Source: Pseudomonas taeanensis MS-3
GTDB lineage: Bacteria > Pseudomonadota > Gammaproteobacteria > Pseudomonadales > Pseudomonadaceae
Assembly (NCBI RefSeq): GCF_000498575.2
Contig: NZ_AWSQ01000001.1
Location: forward strand, 812,279 to 849,911
DNA: 37,633 nt
Direction of reading: 5' to 3'
The first letter of the stretch is position 1, and each line of letters begins with the position of its first letter. Below the pieces are notes generated by a model, which was not told where the DNA came from, ran no database searches, and saw nothing but the letters and a program-made list of their open reading frames with translations. This document shows positions 17,775-27,780 of the stretch, piece after piece. A program made the translations under genes and the position numbers.

Positions 17775-19850
17775 TCACACTTGGCCGTATTGCTGGCCGT
17801 GGCGTAACCAGCGTTCCAGTAGCGGGCTGACATGCTGCGGCCAGTGGGCCAACAGGGCTTGGGCGGCGTCGCGCACCGCGGGCAGCAGGTCGGCATCGCG
17901 CATCAGGTCGGCGACCTTGAATTGCAGCAGGCCGGTCTGGCGGATACCGAGCATTTCCCCTGGGCCACGCAGTTCCAGGTCTTTTTCGGCGATGACGAAA
18001 CCATCGCAGGTCTCGCGCATGATGCCCAGGCGCTGCCGCCCCAGTTGTGACAGCGGCGGGTGATAGAGCAGCACGCAGTGGCTGGCGGCGCTGCCGCGAC
18101 CGACCCGGCCACGCAGTTGGTGTAGCTGGGCCAGGCCCAGGCGTTCCGGGTTCTCGATGATCATCAGACTGGCATTGGGCACGTCAACGCCGACTTCGAT
18201 CACCGTGGTGGCGACCAGTAATTGCAGTTGGCCCTGCTTGAACCGATCCATCACCGCGGCTTTTTCCGCGGGCTTCATGCGTCCGTGGATCAGCCCGACC
18301 TGCAGGCCATCGAGGGCGGCGGTGAGGTCCTCGAAGCTGGTCTCGGCGGCCTGGCAGGTCAGCTCTTCGGATTCTTCAATCAAGGTGCAGACCCAATAGG
18401 CCTGGCGCCCCTCGTGGCAGGCCGAGCGCACCCGCTCGATCACCTCCAGGCGGCGGCTGTCGGCGACCAGAACGGTGTTCACCGGGGTGCGACCGGGCGG
18501 TAGTTCGTCGAGGATCGAGGTGTCCAGGTCGGCGTAGGCGCTCATCGCCAGGGTGCGCGGGATGGGCGTTGCGGTCATGATCAGCTGGTGCGGGCACAGG
18601 CGCCCGCCGACGCCTTTCTGACGTAGCGCCAGGCGCTGCTGCACGCCGAAGCGATGTTGTTCGTCGATGATCACCAGGGCCAGGCGTTTGAACTGCACCT
18701 CATCCTGAAACAGCGCGTGGGTGCCGACCACCATGGGCGTGCCGTCGGCGATCTGTTGCAGGGCGGCGGCGCGCGCCTTGCCCTTGAGTTTGCCGGCCAG
18801 CCAGGCGACGTCGAGACCGAGCGGTGCCAGCCATTTGCTGAAGTTGAGAAAGTGCTGTTCGGCGAGAATCTCGGTTGGCGCCATCAACGCCACCTGGTAA
18901 CCGGCCTCCAACGCTTGCAGTGCGGCGAAGGCGGCGACCACGGTCTTGCCGGCGCCGACATCGCCCTGAATCAGGCGCAGCATGGGTTCGTCCTGGCTCA
19001 GGTCGTAGGCGATCTCGGCGCCCACGCGGTTTTGTGCGCCAGTCGGCGGGAAGCCGAGGTTGCTGAGGAATTGCTGCGGCAGCTGTTTGGCGATGGGCAG
19101 GCACGGCGCCTGTTGGGCGCGCAGGCTCTCGCGCAGGCGTTGCAGTGACAGCTGGTGAGTCAGCAGCTCTTCGAAGGCCAGGCGGTGCTGGGCCCAGTGG
19201 CGGCCTTCGGCCAGCTCTTCCAGGTCGGCATCCGCCGGTGGCCGGTGCAGGTAACGGATGGCCTGGTCCAGCGGACTGAGCTGGTAGTCGCGGGCCAGCT
19301 CGCTGGGCAGCCAATCCGGCAGGCTATGCGGGCCGAGCCGCGCCAGCGCCTGCTCGCTCAAGCTGCGCAGGCGCTGCTGGGTCAGGCCTTCGGTGCTCGG
19401 ATAGATCGGCGTCAGGGTCTGTTCCACGGCAATCGGTTCGCTGCCGGACAGGGCGCGGTATTCTGGATGGTAGATCTCCAGTCCGGATGAGCCGGGGCGC
19501 ACCTCGCCGTAGCAACGCACCTGGGTGCCGCGTTTCAGGCCCTCTTTTTGCGCCTGGCTGAAATGGTAGAAACGCAAACTGAGGGTGCCGCTGCCGTCCT
19601 GCAGGCGTACCAGCAGGCTGCGCCTGCGGCCCATGACCACGTCGGCGCCGGCGACTACGCCTTCGACCACCGCATCCTGGCCGGGCCGCAGTGCGCCGAT
19701 TGGCACGATGCGGGTGCGGTCCTGGTAGCGCAGCGGCAGGTGGAACAGCACGTCCTGCAGGCTTTCCAGGCCGACCTTGGCGAGCTTCTCGGCCAGGGCG
19801 GCGCCGACGCCTTTGAGCGCCGTAACGGAAACCGCGGCCAGTTCTGTCAT
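17775..19850 (-). CDS. recG: ATP-dependent DNA helicase RecG
   Basis: Superfamily 2 helicase that regresses stalled replication forks and branch-migrates Holliday junctions. The 691-residue length is normal. The N-terminal wedge/OB domain lies at about 1-170. Walker A is GDVGAGKTVVA, the DEAH-box variant is IDEQHRFG, motif III is MTATPIPRTLAM, and the C-terminal helicase motifs include VATTVIEVGVDVPNA and HQLRGRVGRG. It begins 9 bases after the oxyR stop on the same strand, so the two are very likely one transcript, as is known for P. aeruginosa oxyR-recG, linking oxidative-stress sensing with DNA repair. Confidence 0.97.
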   Translation of the reverse strand: MTELAAVSVTALKGVGAALAEKLAKVGLESLQDVLFHLPLRYQDRTRIVPIGALRPGQDAVVEGVVAGADVVMGRRRSLLVRLQDGSGTLSLRFYHFSQAQKEGLKRGTQVRCYGEVRPGSSGLEIYHPEYRALSGSEPIAVEQTLTPIYPSTEGLTQQRLRSLSEQALARLGPHSLPDWLPSELARDYQLSPLDQAIRYLHRPPADADLEELAEGRHWAQHRLAFEELLTHQLSLQRLRESLRAQQAPCLPIAKQLPQQFLSNLGFPPTGAQNRVGAEIAYDLSQDEPMLRLIQGDVGAGKTVVAAFAALQALEAGYQVALMAPTEILAEQHFLNFSKWLAPLGLDVAWLAGKLKGKARAAALQQIADGTPMVVGTHALFQDEVQFKRLALVIIDEQHRFGVQQRLALRQKGVGGRLCPHQLIMTATPIPRTLAMSAYADLDTSILDELPPGRTPVNTVLVADSRRLEVIERVRSACHEGRQAYWVCTLIEESEELTCQAAETSFEDLTAALDGLQVGLIHGRMKPAEKAAVMDRFKQGQLQLLVATTVIEVGVDVPNASLMIIENPERLGLAQLHQLRGRVGRGSAASHCVLLYHPPLSQLGRQRLGIMRETCDGFVIAEKDLELRGPGEMLGIRQTGLLQFKVADLMRDADLLPAVRDAAQALLAHWPQHVSPLLERWLRHGQQYGQV

Positions 19851-19859
19851 GCGCGGGCC

Positions 19860-20786
19860 TTAGGCTTCTTGGCTTTGAGGCTGGGCCACCGAGCACAGGC
19901 GGATCGAGTCGCCCAGTACTTCAATGGCTTTCGGCCGCGGGAAGCTGGCGCGCCAGGCGATGGCCACGGTGCGGAACGGCACCGGTGCGCTTAGCGGGCG
20001 CACATCGATCACTCCAGGGGCATAGTGGTGACTGTCCACGGCGGAAAGCGGCAGGATCGAAACGCCGAGGCCGGAGGCGACCATGTGGCGGATGGTTTCC
20101 AGCGAGCTGGACTCCACGGTGGTGTGCTTGGCGTGCTCTTCGCTGCCCTTGCGCAGGGTCGGGCAGGCTTCCAGTACCTGGTCGCGGAAGCAGTGGCCCT
20201 CGCCGAGCAGCAACAGGCTCTTGTCGTTGAGCAGCTTGCTGTCGATGCTGTCCAGCGCGGCCCAGGGGTGGCCGGCCGGCATCAGCGCGTAGAAGGGTTC
20301 GTCATACAGCGGCTTGGTCAGTACATCGGCTTCCTGGAACGGCAGGGCGATGATGATCGCGTCCAGCTCGCCGGTGCGCAGCTTGTCGCGCAGTACGTGG
20401 GTGAAGTTTTCCTCGATGTACAGCGGCATCTGCGGCGCCACGCGATGCAGTTGTGGAATCAGGTGGGGAAACAGGTAGGGGCCGACGGTGTAGATGGCAC
20501 CGATCTTCAGCGGCGCGGTCAACTGATTCTTGCCGGCCTGGGCCAACTCGCGGATGCCCTGCGCCTGCTCCAGCACCTTCTGCGCCTGGGTGACTATGCC
20601 TTCGCCGACCGGAGTCAGGCGCACCGCGCTTTTGCTGCGCTCGAAGATCAGCACACCGAGCTCGTCCTCGAGCTTCTTTACCCCCACCGACAGGGTCGGC
20701 TGGCTGACATGGCAGCGCTCGGCTGCGTGGCCGAAGTGTTGCTCCTGAGCGAGGGTGACGATGTAGCGCAGTTCGGTGAGGGTCAT
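19860..20786 (-). CDS. oxyR: Hydrogen peroxide sensor regulator OxyR
   Basis: LysR-family activator of catalase and peroxidase genes, 308 residues. The N-terminal winged HTH reads TLTELRYIVTLAQEQHFGHAA split across residues 2-22, with the recognition helix near SQPTLSVGVKKLE. The redox pair is present: Cys199 and Cys208 in GHCFRDQVLEAC, at the same positions and spacing as in E. coli OxyR, so peroxide-driven disulfide switching is expected. It is divergent from the SDR gene at 20885, with a 98-base shared control region, and is followed 9 bases later by recG. Confidence 0.97.
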   Translation of the reverse strand: MTLTELRYIVTLAQEQHFGHAAERCHVSQPTLSVGVKKLEDELGVLIFERSKSAVRLTPVGEGIVTQAQKVLEQAQGIRELAQAGKNQLTAPLKIGAIYTVGPYLFPHLIPQLHRVAPQMPLYIEENFTHVLRDKLRTGELDAIIIALPFQEADVLTKPLYDEPFYALMPAGHPWAALDSIDSKLLNDKSLLLLGEGHCFRDQVLEACPTLRKGSEEHAKHTTVESSSLETIRHMVASGLGVSILPLSAVDSHHYAPGVIDVRPLSAPVPFRTVAIAWRASFPRPKAIEVLGDSIRLCSVAQPQSQEA

Positions 20787-20822
20787 AGTGTTTATCCATT
20801 AAGTTACCGCTAAGCATAGCCT

Positions 20823-20853
20823 TTGCATTGCAATGAACCAACCGGGCTACACT
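20823..20853 (+). promoter_or_regulatory. Possible promoter of the SDR-family gene
   Basis: TTGCAT (20823-20828) and TACACT (20848-20853) are separated by 19 bases, a little longer than ideal for sigma-70. The -10 box ends 31 bases before the start at 20885. It lies in the gap between divergent oxyR and the SDR gene. Confidence 0.35.
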
Positions 20854-20884
20854 GCGCCTCATGGATATTCTGGAGGCGCTTGTG

Positions 20885-21745
20885 ATGGGTTCAGCGAGGC
20901 TGTTGATTGCCGGTTGCGGGGATGTCGGTAGCCGCCTGGGGTTGCGTCTGGTCGATGCTGGCTGGGCGGTGTATGGCCTGCGCCGCACGGCTGCGGCGCT
21001 GCCGCCGCAGATTCTGCCAGTCGCCGGTGATTTGCAGGTCGATCACTGCCCAGGCGCGTGGCCCACTGGCGCGCTGGACTACCTGGTGTATTGCGCGGCG
21101 GCCAGCCAGCACGACGAGCCGGGTTATCGCGCAGCCTATGTCGAGGGTTTGCGCCGGGTACTCGGTTGGCTGGCCGAGCATGGGCAACGACCGCAGCGCC
21201 TGCTGTTCGTCTCCAGTAGCGGGGTGTATGGCCAGCAGCAGGGCGAGTGGGTCGATGAGCAGTCGCCGGCCGCCGCCGAGGGCTTCTCCGGTCGGGTGAT
21301 GCGTGAAGCCGAGCAGCTCGCGCTGCACAGCAATATCCCGGCGACCGTGGTGCGCCTGAGCGGGCTGTACGGGCCGGGACGGCAGCGCCTGATCAATCAG
21401 GTCCAGCAAGGCTATCGGGTGGCGGCTGAACCGCCGCTGTACGGCAATCGCATCCATGTCGACGATGCCGCGGGTCTGCTGGCGTTTCTGCTGCAAGCCG
21501 ATGCCCGTGGCGTGGCGTTGCAGGACTGCTATATCGGCGTCGACGACGAGCCGGCCGCGCTGCACGAAGTGGTGGCCTGGTTACGCATGCAGCTGGGTGT
21601 CAGCCACCGGGCCGAGGAGTCGACGCTGGGCCGCGTCGGCAGCAAGCGTTGCAGCAATGCGCGCGCGCGGGCACTGGGCTGGGCTCCGCAGTACCCAAGC
21701 TACCGCGAGGGTTATGCGGCGGTACTGGCGAGTCAGGCTGGGTAG
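20885..21745 (+). CDS. NAD(P)-binding SDR/epimerase-like protein (YeeZ type)
   Basis: A 286-residue extended-SDR protein of unknown substrate. The N-terminal Rossmann motif is LLIAGCGDVGSRLGLRLVDAGW (about 6-27, given here in two parts: LLIAGCGDVGSRLG then LRLVDAGW). It shows LLFVSSSGVYG, the serine and tyrosine region of SDRs, and VVRLSGLYGPGRQRL, as in nucleoside-diphosphate-sugar epimerase-like YeeZ proteins. GGAGG at 20871 serves a start at 20882-20885; ATG 20885 is used and the extra eight upstream codons are unlikely. It stands alone between oxyR and ridA, and the context does not reveal a pathway. Confidence 0.78.
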   Translation: MGSARLLIAGCGDVGSRLGLRLVDAGWAVYGLRRTAAALPPQILPVAGDLQVDHCPGAWPTGALDYLVYCAAASQHDEPGYRAAYVEGLRRVLGWLAEHGQRPQRLLFVSSSGVYGQQQGEWVDEQSPAAAEGFSGRVMREAEQLALHSNIPATVVRLSGLYGPGRQRLINQVQQGYRVAAEPPLYGNRIHVDDAAGLLAFLLQADARGVALQDCYIGVDDEPAALHEVVAWLRMQLGVSHRAEESTLGRVGSKRCSNARARALGWAPQYPSYREGYAAVLASQAG

Positions 21746-21796
21746 TGAGGCGTGAACTGGCGCCGCCGAGGCGTGCTGCGCTGGGCCAATGAAAGT

Positions 21797-21817
21797 GGCG
21801 GGGTGACGAACCCCGCC
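21797..21817. terminator. Hairpin between the SDR gene and ridA
   Basis: Perfect 8-bp stem GGCGGGGT / ACCCCGCC (21797-21804 with 21810-21817, 5-base loop) lies between two convergent genes, 7 bases past the ridA stop on the minus strand. No U run accompanies it on either side. Confidence 0.6.
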
Positions 21818-21824
21818 GGGGTAC

Positions 21825-22205
21825 TTAGTCGAGTACTACGATAGCGTCCATTTCCACCGCCGCGCCGCGCGGCAGAGCGGCTACGCCGATGGCGGCACGG
21901 GCCGGGTAGGGCTGCTCGAAATAACGCCCCATCACCTCGTTGACCGTGGCGAAGTGCGACAGGTCGGTGAGGAAGATGTTCAGTTTTACGATGTCTTTGA
22001 ACGAGCCGTCAGCGGCCTCAATCACTGCCTTGAGGTTTTCAAACACCTGCACGGTCTGCGCCTCGAAGCCTTCGACCAGCTCCATGCTCTGTGGGTCCAG
22101 CGGGATCTGCCCGGACACATACACGGTGTTGCCGGCCTTGATCGCCTGGGAGTAGGTGCCGATGGCGGCCGGCGCTTTGTCGCTATTGATAACGCTCTTG
22201 CTCAT
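21825..22205 (-). CDS. ridA: RidA family imine/enamine deaminase
   Basis: A 126-residue trimeric enzyme that hydrolyses reactive 2-aminoacrylate and related imines made by PLP enzymes. Family features: [23 protein letters not shown] split over about residues 14-36, the [22 protein letters not shown] region (about 101-122) with the conserved arginine that binds the substrate carboxylate, and a terminal acidic residue. ATG at 22205 follows AGGAG; the frame is open further left but leader-like. It lies downstream of spoT on the same strand (102-base gap), the common pseudomonad order. Confidence 0.94.
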   Translation of the reverse strand: MSKSVINSDKAPAAIGTYSQAIKAGNTVYVSGQIPLDPQSMELVEGFEAQTVQVFENLKAVIEAADGSFKDIVKLNIFLTDLSHFATVNEVMGRYFEQPYPARAAIGVAALPRGAAVEMDAIVVLD

Positions 22206-22307
22206 GAGTTTCTCCTGGTGAGGGTAGGGGGCATCGCCCGCCAAAGGATTTAGCGAGCGCGGTGAGCTCAAGCCCACTCTAATGGGAATGAGTGTATTGG
22301 CATGTAC

Positions 22308-24416
22308 TTAGGCGCGAACCCGGGTGATGCGAATGACCCCGGCGAGCGCACGCAGCTTCTTGATTACGCGGGCCAGGTGCACGCGGTCATGCACGCTGAC
22401 CACCAGTTGCACGATGCTGATGCGACCATCGCGCTCGTCCATGCTGATCTTCTCGATATTGCCATCGGCGGCGTTGACGCTGCCGGCCAGCAAAGCAATT
22501 AGTCCGCGCTGGTGTTCCAGTTCGATGCGCAGTTCGACATTGAACTCGCCGACCACATCCTTGGCCCAGGACAGCTGGATGCATTTTTCCGGGTTATGCC
22601 GGATTTCGCCGATATTGCGGCAGGTTTCCAGGTGCACCACCATGCCTTTACCGGCGGACAGGTGACCCACGATAGGGTCGCCGGGGATCGGTGTGCAGCA
22701 TTTCGCGTAGCTCAGCACCAGGCCTTCGGTGCCGCGGATCGCCAGCGGGCCTTCGGCACTCGGCAGTTCCTCGCCGTCGCTGGCGAGCAGGCGGCGGGCC
22801 ACCACGTAGGCCATACGATTACCCAGGCCGATATCTTCCAGCAGGTCTTCGATGACTTCCAGGCGATATTCGGCGAGCACCGCTTGCACCCGTTCGTGGG
22901 TGAGCTTGTCCAGATGGCTGTTGAAGCTGGCCAGCACCTTGTTCAGCAGACGCTCGCCGAGGCTGATCGACTCGGAGCGGCGTTGCAGTTTCAGGGCGTG
23001 GCGAATGTGCGTGCGGGCCTTGCCGGTGACCACGAAATTCAGCCAGGCCGGGTTTGGGCGGGCGCCGGGGGCGCTGACGATTTCCACCGTAGAGCCGCTT
23101 TCCAGGGCTTGCGACAGCGGCGCCAGGCGGCGGTTGATGCGGCAGGCGATACAGGTGTTACCGACATCGGTATGCACCGCGTAGGCGAAGTCGACCGCGG
23201 TGGAGCCTTTCGGTAGCTCCATGATGCGGCCCTTGGGCGTGAACACGTAGACCTCGTCGGGGAACAGGTCGATCTTCACGCTTTCGATGAATTCAAGCGA
23301 GTTGCCGGCGCGCTGCTGCATTTCCAGCACGCCCTTGACCCACTGGCGGGCGCGGGCGTGGGTACCCTTGGGTTGATCTGTATCGTTGGACTTGTACAGC
23401 CAGTGCGCGGCAATGCCGTTGTTGGCCATCTCCTCCATTTCGCGGGTGCGGATCTGGATTTCGATGGGCACGCCGTGCATACCGAACAGGGTGGTGTGCA
23501 GCGACTGGTAGCCGTTGGCCTTGGGGATCGCGATGTAATCCTTGAAGCGTCCGGGCAAGGGTTTATACAAGTTGTGCACGGCGCCGAGTACCCGATAGCA
23601 GGTGTCGACCTTGTCGACCACGATGCGAAAGGCGTAGACGTCCATTATTTCGTTGAACGCCCGGCGCTTGCCGCGCATCTTCTGGTAGATACCGTAGAGG
23701 TGCTTCTCGCGTCCGAGCACGTCGCCCTCCAAGCCTTCGCGGGCGAGGCAGTGGGTCAGCGACTCTTCGATCTTGTTGACGATTTCCTTGCGGTTGCCGC
23801 GCGCGCGGCGCACGGCGATGCGGATGCGCTCGGAACGCATCGGATGCATGGCCTTGAACCCGAGGTCCTCGAACTCCACCCGCATGCTGTGCATGCCCAG
23901 GCGATTGGCGATCGGAGCGTAGATTTCCAGGGTTTCCTTGGCGATGCGTCGGCGCTTCTCGCCGGATAGCACTTCCAGGGTGCGCATGTTGTGGAGGCGG
24001 TCGGCCAGCTTGACCAGGATCACGCGGATATCGCGGGCCATGGCCATGGCCATCTTCTGGAAATTCTCGGCCTGCGCCTCGGCCTTGGTCTCGAAGTTCA
24101 TCTGGGTCAGCTTGCTGACCCCGTCTACCAGTTCGGCCACGGTTTCGCCGAACTGCGCATGCAGCGCTTCCTTGGCGATCCCGGTGTCTTCGATCACGTC
24201 ATGCAGCATGGCGGCCATCAGGCTTTGATGGTCCATGTGCATGTCGGCAAGAATATTCGCCACCGCCAGGGGATGGGTGACGTAGGCTTCGCCGCTACGT
24301 CGGCGTTGGCCGTCGTGGGCTTGTTCGGCGTAGAAATAGGCACGCCGGACCAGGTTGACCTGGTCGGTGCCGAGGTAGGTCGAAAGTCGACCGGCGAGGG
24401 CGTCTATGCTCGGCAT
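22308..24416 (-). CDS. spoT: Bifunctional (p)ppGpp synthetase/hydrolase SpoT
   Basis: Stringent-response enzyme of 702 residues. The N-terminal HD hydrolase domain is intact: HDVIEDTG at about 72-79 keeps the metal-binding HDxxED. The synthetase domain contains GRFKDYIAIPKANGYQSLHT. A TGS domain follows (about 385-445, VFTPKGRIMELPKGSTAVDFAY, in two adjacent stretches), then the C-terminal ACT/RRM domain (about 628-702, with VELRIELEHQRGLIALL). Because both catalytic domains look complete, the protein should both make and degrade (p)ppGpp. It lies 60 bases after rpoZ, the omega subunit gene, whose product helps form a ppGpp site on RNA polymerase. Confidence 0.97.
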   Translation of the reverse strand: MPSIDALAGRLSTYLGTDQVNLVRRAYFYAEQAHDGQRRRSGEAYVTHPLAVANILADMHMDHQSLMAAMLHDVIEDTGIAKEALHAQFGETVAELVDGVSKLTQMNFETKAEAQAENFQKMAMAMARDIRVILVKLADRLHNMRTLEVLSGEKRRRIAKETLEIYAPIANRLGMHSMRVEFEDLGFKAMHPMRSERIRIAVRRARGNRKEIVNKIEESLTHCLAREGLEGDVLGREKHLYGIYQKMRGKRRAFNEIMDVYAFRIVVDKVDTCYRVLGAVHNLYKPLPGRFKDYIAIPKANGYQSLHTTLFGMHGVPIEIQIRTREMEEMANNGIAAHWLYKSNDTDQPKGTHARARQWVKGVLEMQQRAGNSLEFIESVKIDLFPDEVYVFTPKGRIMELPKGSTAVDFAYAVHTDVGNTCIACRINRRLAPLSQALESGSTVEIVSAPGARPNPAWLNFVVTGKARTHIRHALKLQRRSESISLGERLLNKVLASFNSHLDKLTHERVQAVLAEYRLEVIEDLLEDIGLGNRMAYVVARRLLASDGEELPSAEGPLAIRGTEGLVLSYAKCCTPIPGDPIVGHLSAGKGMVVHLETCRNIGEIRHNPEKCIQLSWAKDVVGEFNVELRIELEHQRGLIALLAGSVNAADGNIEKISMDERDGRISIVQLVVSVHDRVHLARVIKKLRALAGVIRITRVRA

Positions 24417-24476
24417 GGATGTTCTCCGTACCGATTGTTATGACCCTGCGCCGTATGACGTCGACCCGGCATAAAC

Positions 24477-24740
24477 TTACTGAGGCTCGTTGGCCTCTTC
24501 CTCGAATGCCGCAAACAGCGGTTCTTCTTCGACGATTTCAGCTTGTGCGATGACGTCGTAGTCGACCAGGCCAGCAGCGATTTCGCGCAGGGCCACCACG
24601 GTCGGCTTGTCATTTTCCCAGGCCAGCATCGGCTCTTTGCCGCCGGTGGCGAGTTGGCGCGAACGCTTGGTGGCAAGCATGACCAACTCGAAGCGGTTCT
24701 CAACGTTGTCCAGGCAGTCTTCGACGGTTACGCGGGCCAT
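24477..24740 (-). CDS. rpoZ: RNA polymerase omega subunit
   Basis: An 87-residue subunit that stabilises the beta-prime subunit. The start [21 protein letters not shown] (first 20 or so residues) and the segment [14 protein letters not shown] are diagnostic for RpoZ. The C-terminal half is acidic ([18 protein letters not shown]), as usual in gammaproteobacteria. It is followed by spoT after 60 bases and preceded by gmk, the standard gmk-rpoZ-spoT order. Confidence 0.97.
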   Translation of the reverse strand: MARVTVEDCLDNVENRFELVMLATKRSRQLATGGKEPMLAWENDKPTVVALREIAAGLVDYDVIAQAEIVEEEPLFAAFEEEANEPQ

Positions 24741-24799
24741 GGTGTTCCTCGTAGCAAAATGCAGATAAAGCTGGGCCCGAATGGGCGAGCGGACTAAAG

Positions 24800-24830
24800 A
24801 GTTTAAAAAAACCCCCGCATTAAGGGAAGC
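24800..24830 (-). terminator. Possible terminator between gmk and rpoZ
   Basis: On the minus strand, CCCTTAATGCGGGGG followed by a run of seven T lies about 30-50 bases after the gmk stop. The stem is only 3-4 bp, so any termination would be partial and rpoZ could be reached by read-through. Confidence 0.35.
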
Positions 24831-24856
24831 ACTGATTTATCCGGGGCCGCGGCGGG

Positions 24857-25591
<735 letters not shown>

Positions 25592-26455
25592 TTATTCGAT
25601 GTTCTGTACTTGTTCGCGCATCTGCTCAATCAGTACCTTGAGGTTGACCGCGGCCTGAGTGCTGCGTGTGTCGAAGGCCTTGGAACCGAGGGTGTTGGCT
25701 TCGCGGTTGAGCTCCTGCATCAGGAAGTCCAGGCGTCGACCCGCAGCACCGCCGGCCCCGAGTACTCGCCTGACTTCACTGACATGGGTGCTCAGGCGGT
25801 CCAGTTCCTCGGCCACATCGCTTTTCTGCGCGAGCATCACCAGTTCCTGCTCCAGGCGTTGCGGATCGAGTTCGGTCTGCATTTCACTGCAACGCTCAAG
25901 GATCTTCTGCCGTTGCGTGGCGAGCATCTGCGGCACCAGTTCGCGCAGGGCCGTGACTTCCTCGAGGATGCTGTCCAGGCGCTCGTTGAGCAGCTTGGCC
26001 AACTCGGTCCCTTCGCGTGAGCGACCGCTCTTCAGCTCGTTCAGCGCTTGCTTGAACAGCGTCAGCGCGGCTTTGTTGAGCGCCTGCGGATCGGCAGCAT
26101 CGGCCACCAGCACGCCAGGCCAGCCGAGCACTTCCAGCGGGTTGAGGGGGGCCGGTTGCTTGATCAGGCTGGCCACGCTCTCCGCGGCGGCGATCAGCTG
26201 GGCGGCGCGTTCGCGGTCGACTTGCAGGGGCTTGCCGGCGCTGTCTTCGGCGAAGCGCAGGGTGCATTCAACTTTGCCCCGCGATAACCCTTGGCGCAGC
26301 GCCTCGCGTGCGGAGCCTTCCAGATCACGGAAGGCGTCCGGCAGGCGCAGGTGCGGCTCCAGGTAGCGGTGGTTGACCGAGCGCAGCTCCCAGCTCAGGG
26401 TGCCGTGAGCCGTTGCCTGTTCGACGCGGGCGAAGGCCGTCATGCTATGGATCAT
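25592..26455 (-). CDS. yicC: YicC family endoribonuclease
   Basis: A 287-residue conserved protein beginning MIHSMTAFARVEQ, the universal YicC N terminus, with LSWELRSVNHRYLEPHLRLP split across about residues 21-40. The C-terminal DUF1732 region contains RRLDFLMQELNREANTLGSK and ends in the coiled IEQMREQVQNIE. YicC proteins are RNases acting on structured RNA, including small-RNA turnover in E. coli. ATG at 26455 follows GAGAGG; the 26 extra open codons upstream overlap the divergent promoter region. Divergent from rph, another RNA-processing enzyme. Confidence 0.93.
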   Translation of the reverse strand: MIHSMTAFARVEQATAHGTLSWELRSVNHRYLEPHLRLPDAFRDLEGSAREALRQGLSRGKVECTLRFAEDSAGKPLQVDRERAAQLIAAAESVASLIKQPAPLNPLEVLGWPGVLVADAADPQALNKAALTLFKQALNELKSGRSREGTELAKLLNERLDSILEEVTALRELVPQMLATQRQKILERCSEMQTELDPQRLEQELVMLAQKSDVAEELDRLSTHVSEVRRVLGAGGAAGRRLDFLMQELNREANTLGSKAFDTRSTQAAVNLKVLIEQMREQVQNIE

Positions 26456-26555
26456 GGGATAGACCTCTCGGTAAGTCGGGGGCGAAAAACGCCGGATTGT
26501 AACGCAGTGCGTCGGTCGCTCCCAATTCGACATGTCGTCGTCGTCTTGCGCGCCC

Positions 26556-26561
26556 TATAAT
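26556..26561 (+). promoter_or_regulatory. -10 box of the rph promoter
   Basis: A perfect consensus TATAAT lies 37 bases before the rph start codon in the yicC-rph divergent gap. The base sequence 17 bases upstream (TGTCGT) is a poor -35; TTCGAC at 26526 is better but spaced at 24. The box itself is convincing in such GC-rich DNA. Confidence 0.6.
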
Positions 26562-26597
26562 GCCGGACAGATTTCACTCCAGAGCAGGTATTCCTCG

Positions 26598-27320
26598 ATG
26601 AAACGTCCCAGCGACCGCGCCGCCGATCAGTTGCGCTCGATCCGCATCACTCGCAATTACACCAAACATGCCGAAGGTTCGGTGCTGGTGGAGTTCGGTG
26701 ATACCAAGGTGATCTGCACGGTCAGCGTCGAGTCTGGCGTACCGCGCTTCCTTAAAGGTCAGGGCCAGGGCTGGCTGACCGCCGAGTACGGCATGCTGCC
26801 GCGCGCCACCGGCTCGCGCAACCAGCGCGAGGCAAGCCGTGGCAAGCAGGGTGGGCGCACCCTGGAAATCCAGCGGTTGATTGGCCGTTCGCTGCGCGCC
26901 GCGTTGGACATGTCCAAGCTGGGTGAGAACACCTTGTATGTCGACTGCGACGTAATCCAGGCCGACGGCGGCACCCGCACCGCGTCGATCACCGGTGCCA
27001 TGGTCGCGCTGGTTGATGCATTGCGGGTAATCAAGAAGCGCGGCGGCCTGAAAGGTGGCGACCCGCTCAAGCAGATGATTGCCGCGGTGTCGGTGGGCAT
27101 GTACCAGGGTGAGCCGGTGCTCGATCTGGACTACCTGGAAGACTCCGCTGCCGAGACCGACCTCAATGTGGTGATGACCAGCAGCGGCGGTTTCATCGAA
27201 GTGCAGGGCACCGCCGAGGGTGCGCCGTTCCAGCCGGAAGAGCTGAACGCCATGCTGGCCTTGGCACAGAAAGGCATGGCCGAGCTGTTCGAACTGCAGC
27301 AGGCGGCGCTGGCAGACTGA
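26598..27320 (+). CDS. rph: Ribonuclease PH
   Basis: Phosphorolytic 3'-5' exoribonuclease that trims tRNA precursors, 240 residues. Family hallmarks: [20 protein letters not shown] (first 20 residues), [20 protein letters not shown] (about 28-47), [20 protein letters not shown] and the phosphate-site [11 protein letters not shown]. The start at 26598 is the first ATG before the universal RPSDR motif; a longer open frame upstream crosses the promoter. Unlike the frameshifted rph of E. coli K-12, this reading frame is intact. It is followed by a small membrane protein gene after 25 bases. Confidence 0.97.
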   Translation: MKRPSDRAADQLRSIRITRNYTKHAEGSVLVEFGDTKVICTVSVESGVPRFLKGQGQGWLTAEYGMLPRATGSRNQREASRGKQGGRTLEIQRLIGRSLRAALDMSKLGENTLYVDCDVIQADGGTRTASITGAMVALVDALRVIKKRGGLKGGDPLKQMIAAVSVGMYQGEPVLDLDYLEDSAAETDLNVVMTSSGGFIEVQGTAEGAPFQPEELNAMLALAQKGMAELFELQQAALAD

Positions 27321-27345
27321 TACACGGCAAAGCATAAGGAGAGCG

Positions 27346-27720
27346 ATGATGGGCGAGAACGAGCAAGCACCGGTGCCCGTACCGAGTCAGGAAGCCCGGC
27401 AGTGGGCGATGTTCTGTCACTTCTCGGCCTTCCTCGGGTTCGTTTTTCCCTTCGGCAGTCTGATTGGTCCGCTGATCGTCTGGCAGCTGAAAAAGGACCT
27501 CGATCCCTTTGTCGATGAGCAGGGTAAAGAGGCGCTGAACTTTCAGATCAGTGTGGCCATTGCCTTCATGATCAGCGTGTTGCTGATGCTGGTAGTGGTG
27601 GGTTTCCTGTTGGCCAGCCTGATCGCCATAGGTGCTCTGGTCATGACGATCATTGCCGGGATCAAGGCCAACGAGGGGCAACCCTATCGCTACCCGTTCT
27701 GCTGGCGGCTGATCAAGTAG
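27346..27720 (+). CDS. Small membrane protein, DUF4870 family
   Basis: A 124-residue (123 if the second of two adjacent ATG codons is used) inner-membrane protein of unknown function. AAGGAG precedes the start. After a short hydrophilic head it shows RQWAMFCHFSAFLGFVFPFG, then GPLIVWQLKKDLDPFVDEQGKEALNFQ in two stretches, the classic DUF4870 loop, and two close transmembrane segments in the C-terminal half, ending GQPYRYPFCWRLIK. Hydrophobic segments cover about residues 22-45, 66-87 and 88-108. It probably shares the rph transcript and ends at a strong terminator. Confidence 0.88.
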   Translation: MMGENEQAPVPVPSQEARQWAMFCHFSAFLGFVFPFGSLIGPLIVWQLKKDLDPFVDEQGKEALNFQISVAIAFMISVLLMLVVVGFLLASLIAIGALVMTIIAGIKANEGQPYRYPFCWRLIK

Positions 27721-27727
27721 CTTGCTC

Positions 27728-27774
27728 CCCAGCAAACAAAAAGCCGGCATCTAGCCGGCTTTTTGTTTGCTGGG
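27728..27774. terminator. Bidirectional terminator between the DUF4870 gene and crc
   Basis: A perfect 21-bp inverted repeat (27728-27748 with 27754-27774, loop ATCTA) holds a GCCGGC core flanked by A5 on one side and T5 on the other. Read from either strand it yields a GC stem followed by a U run, so it can end both the rph-side transcript and the convergent crc transcript. Confidence 0.92.
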
Positions 27775-27780
27775 TATTGC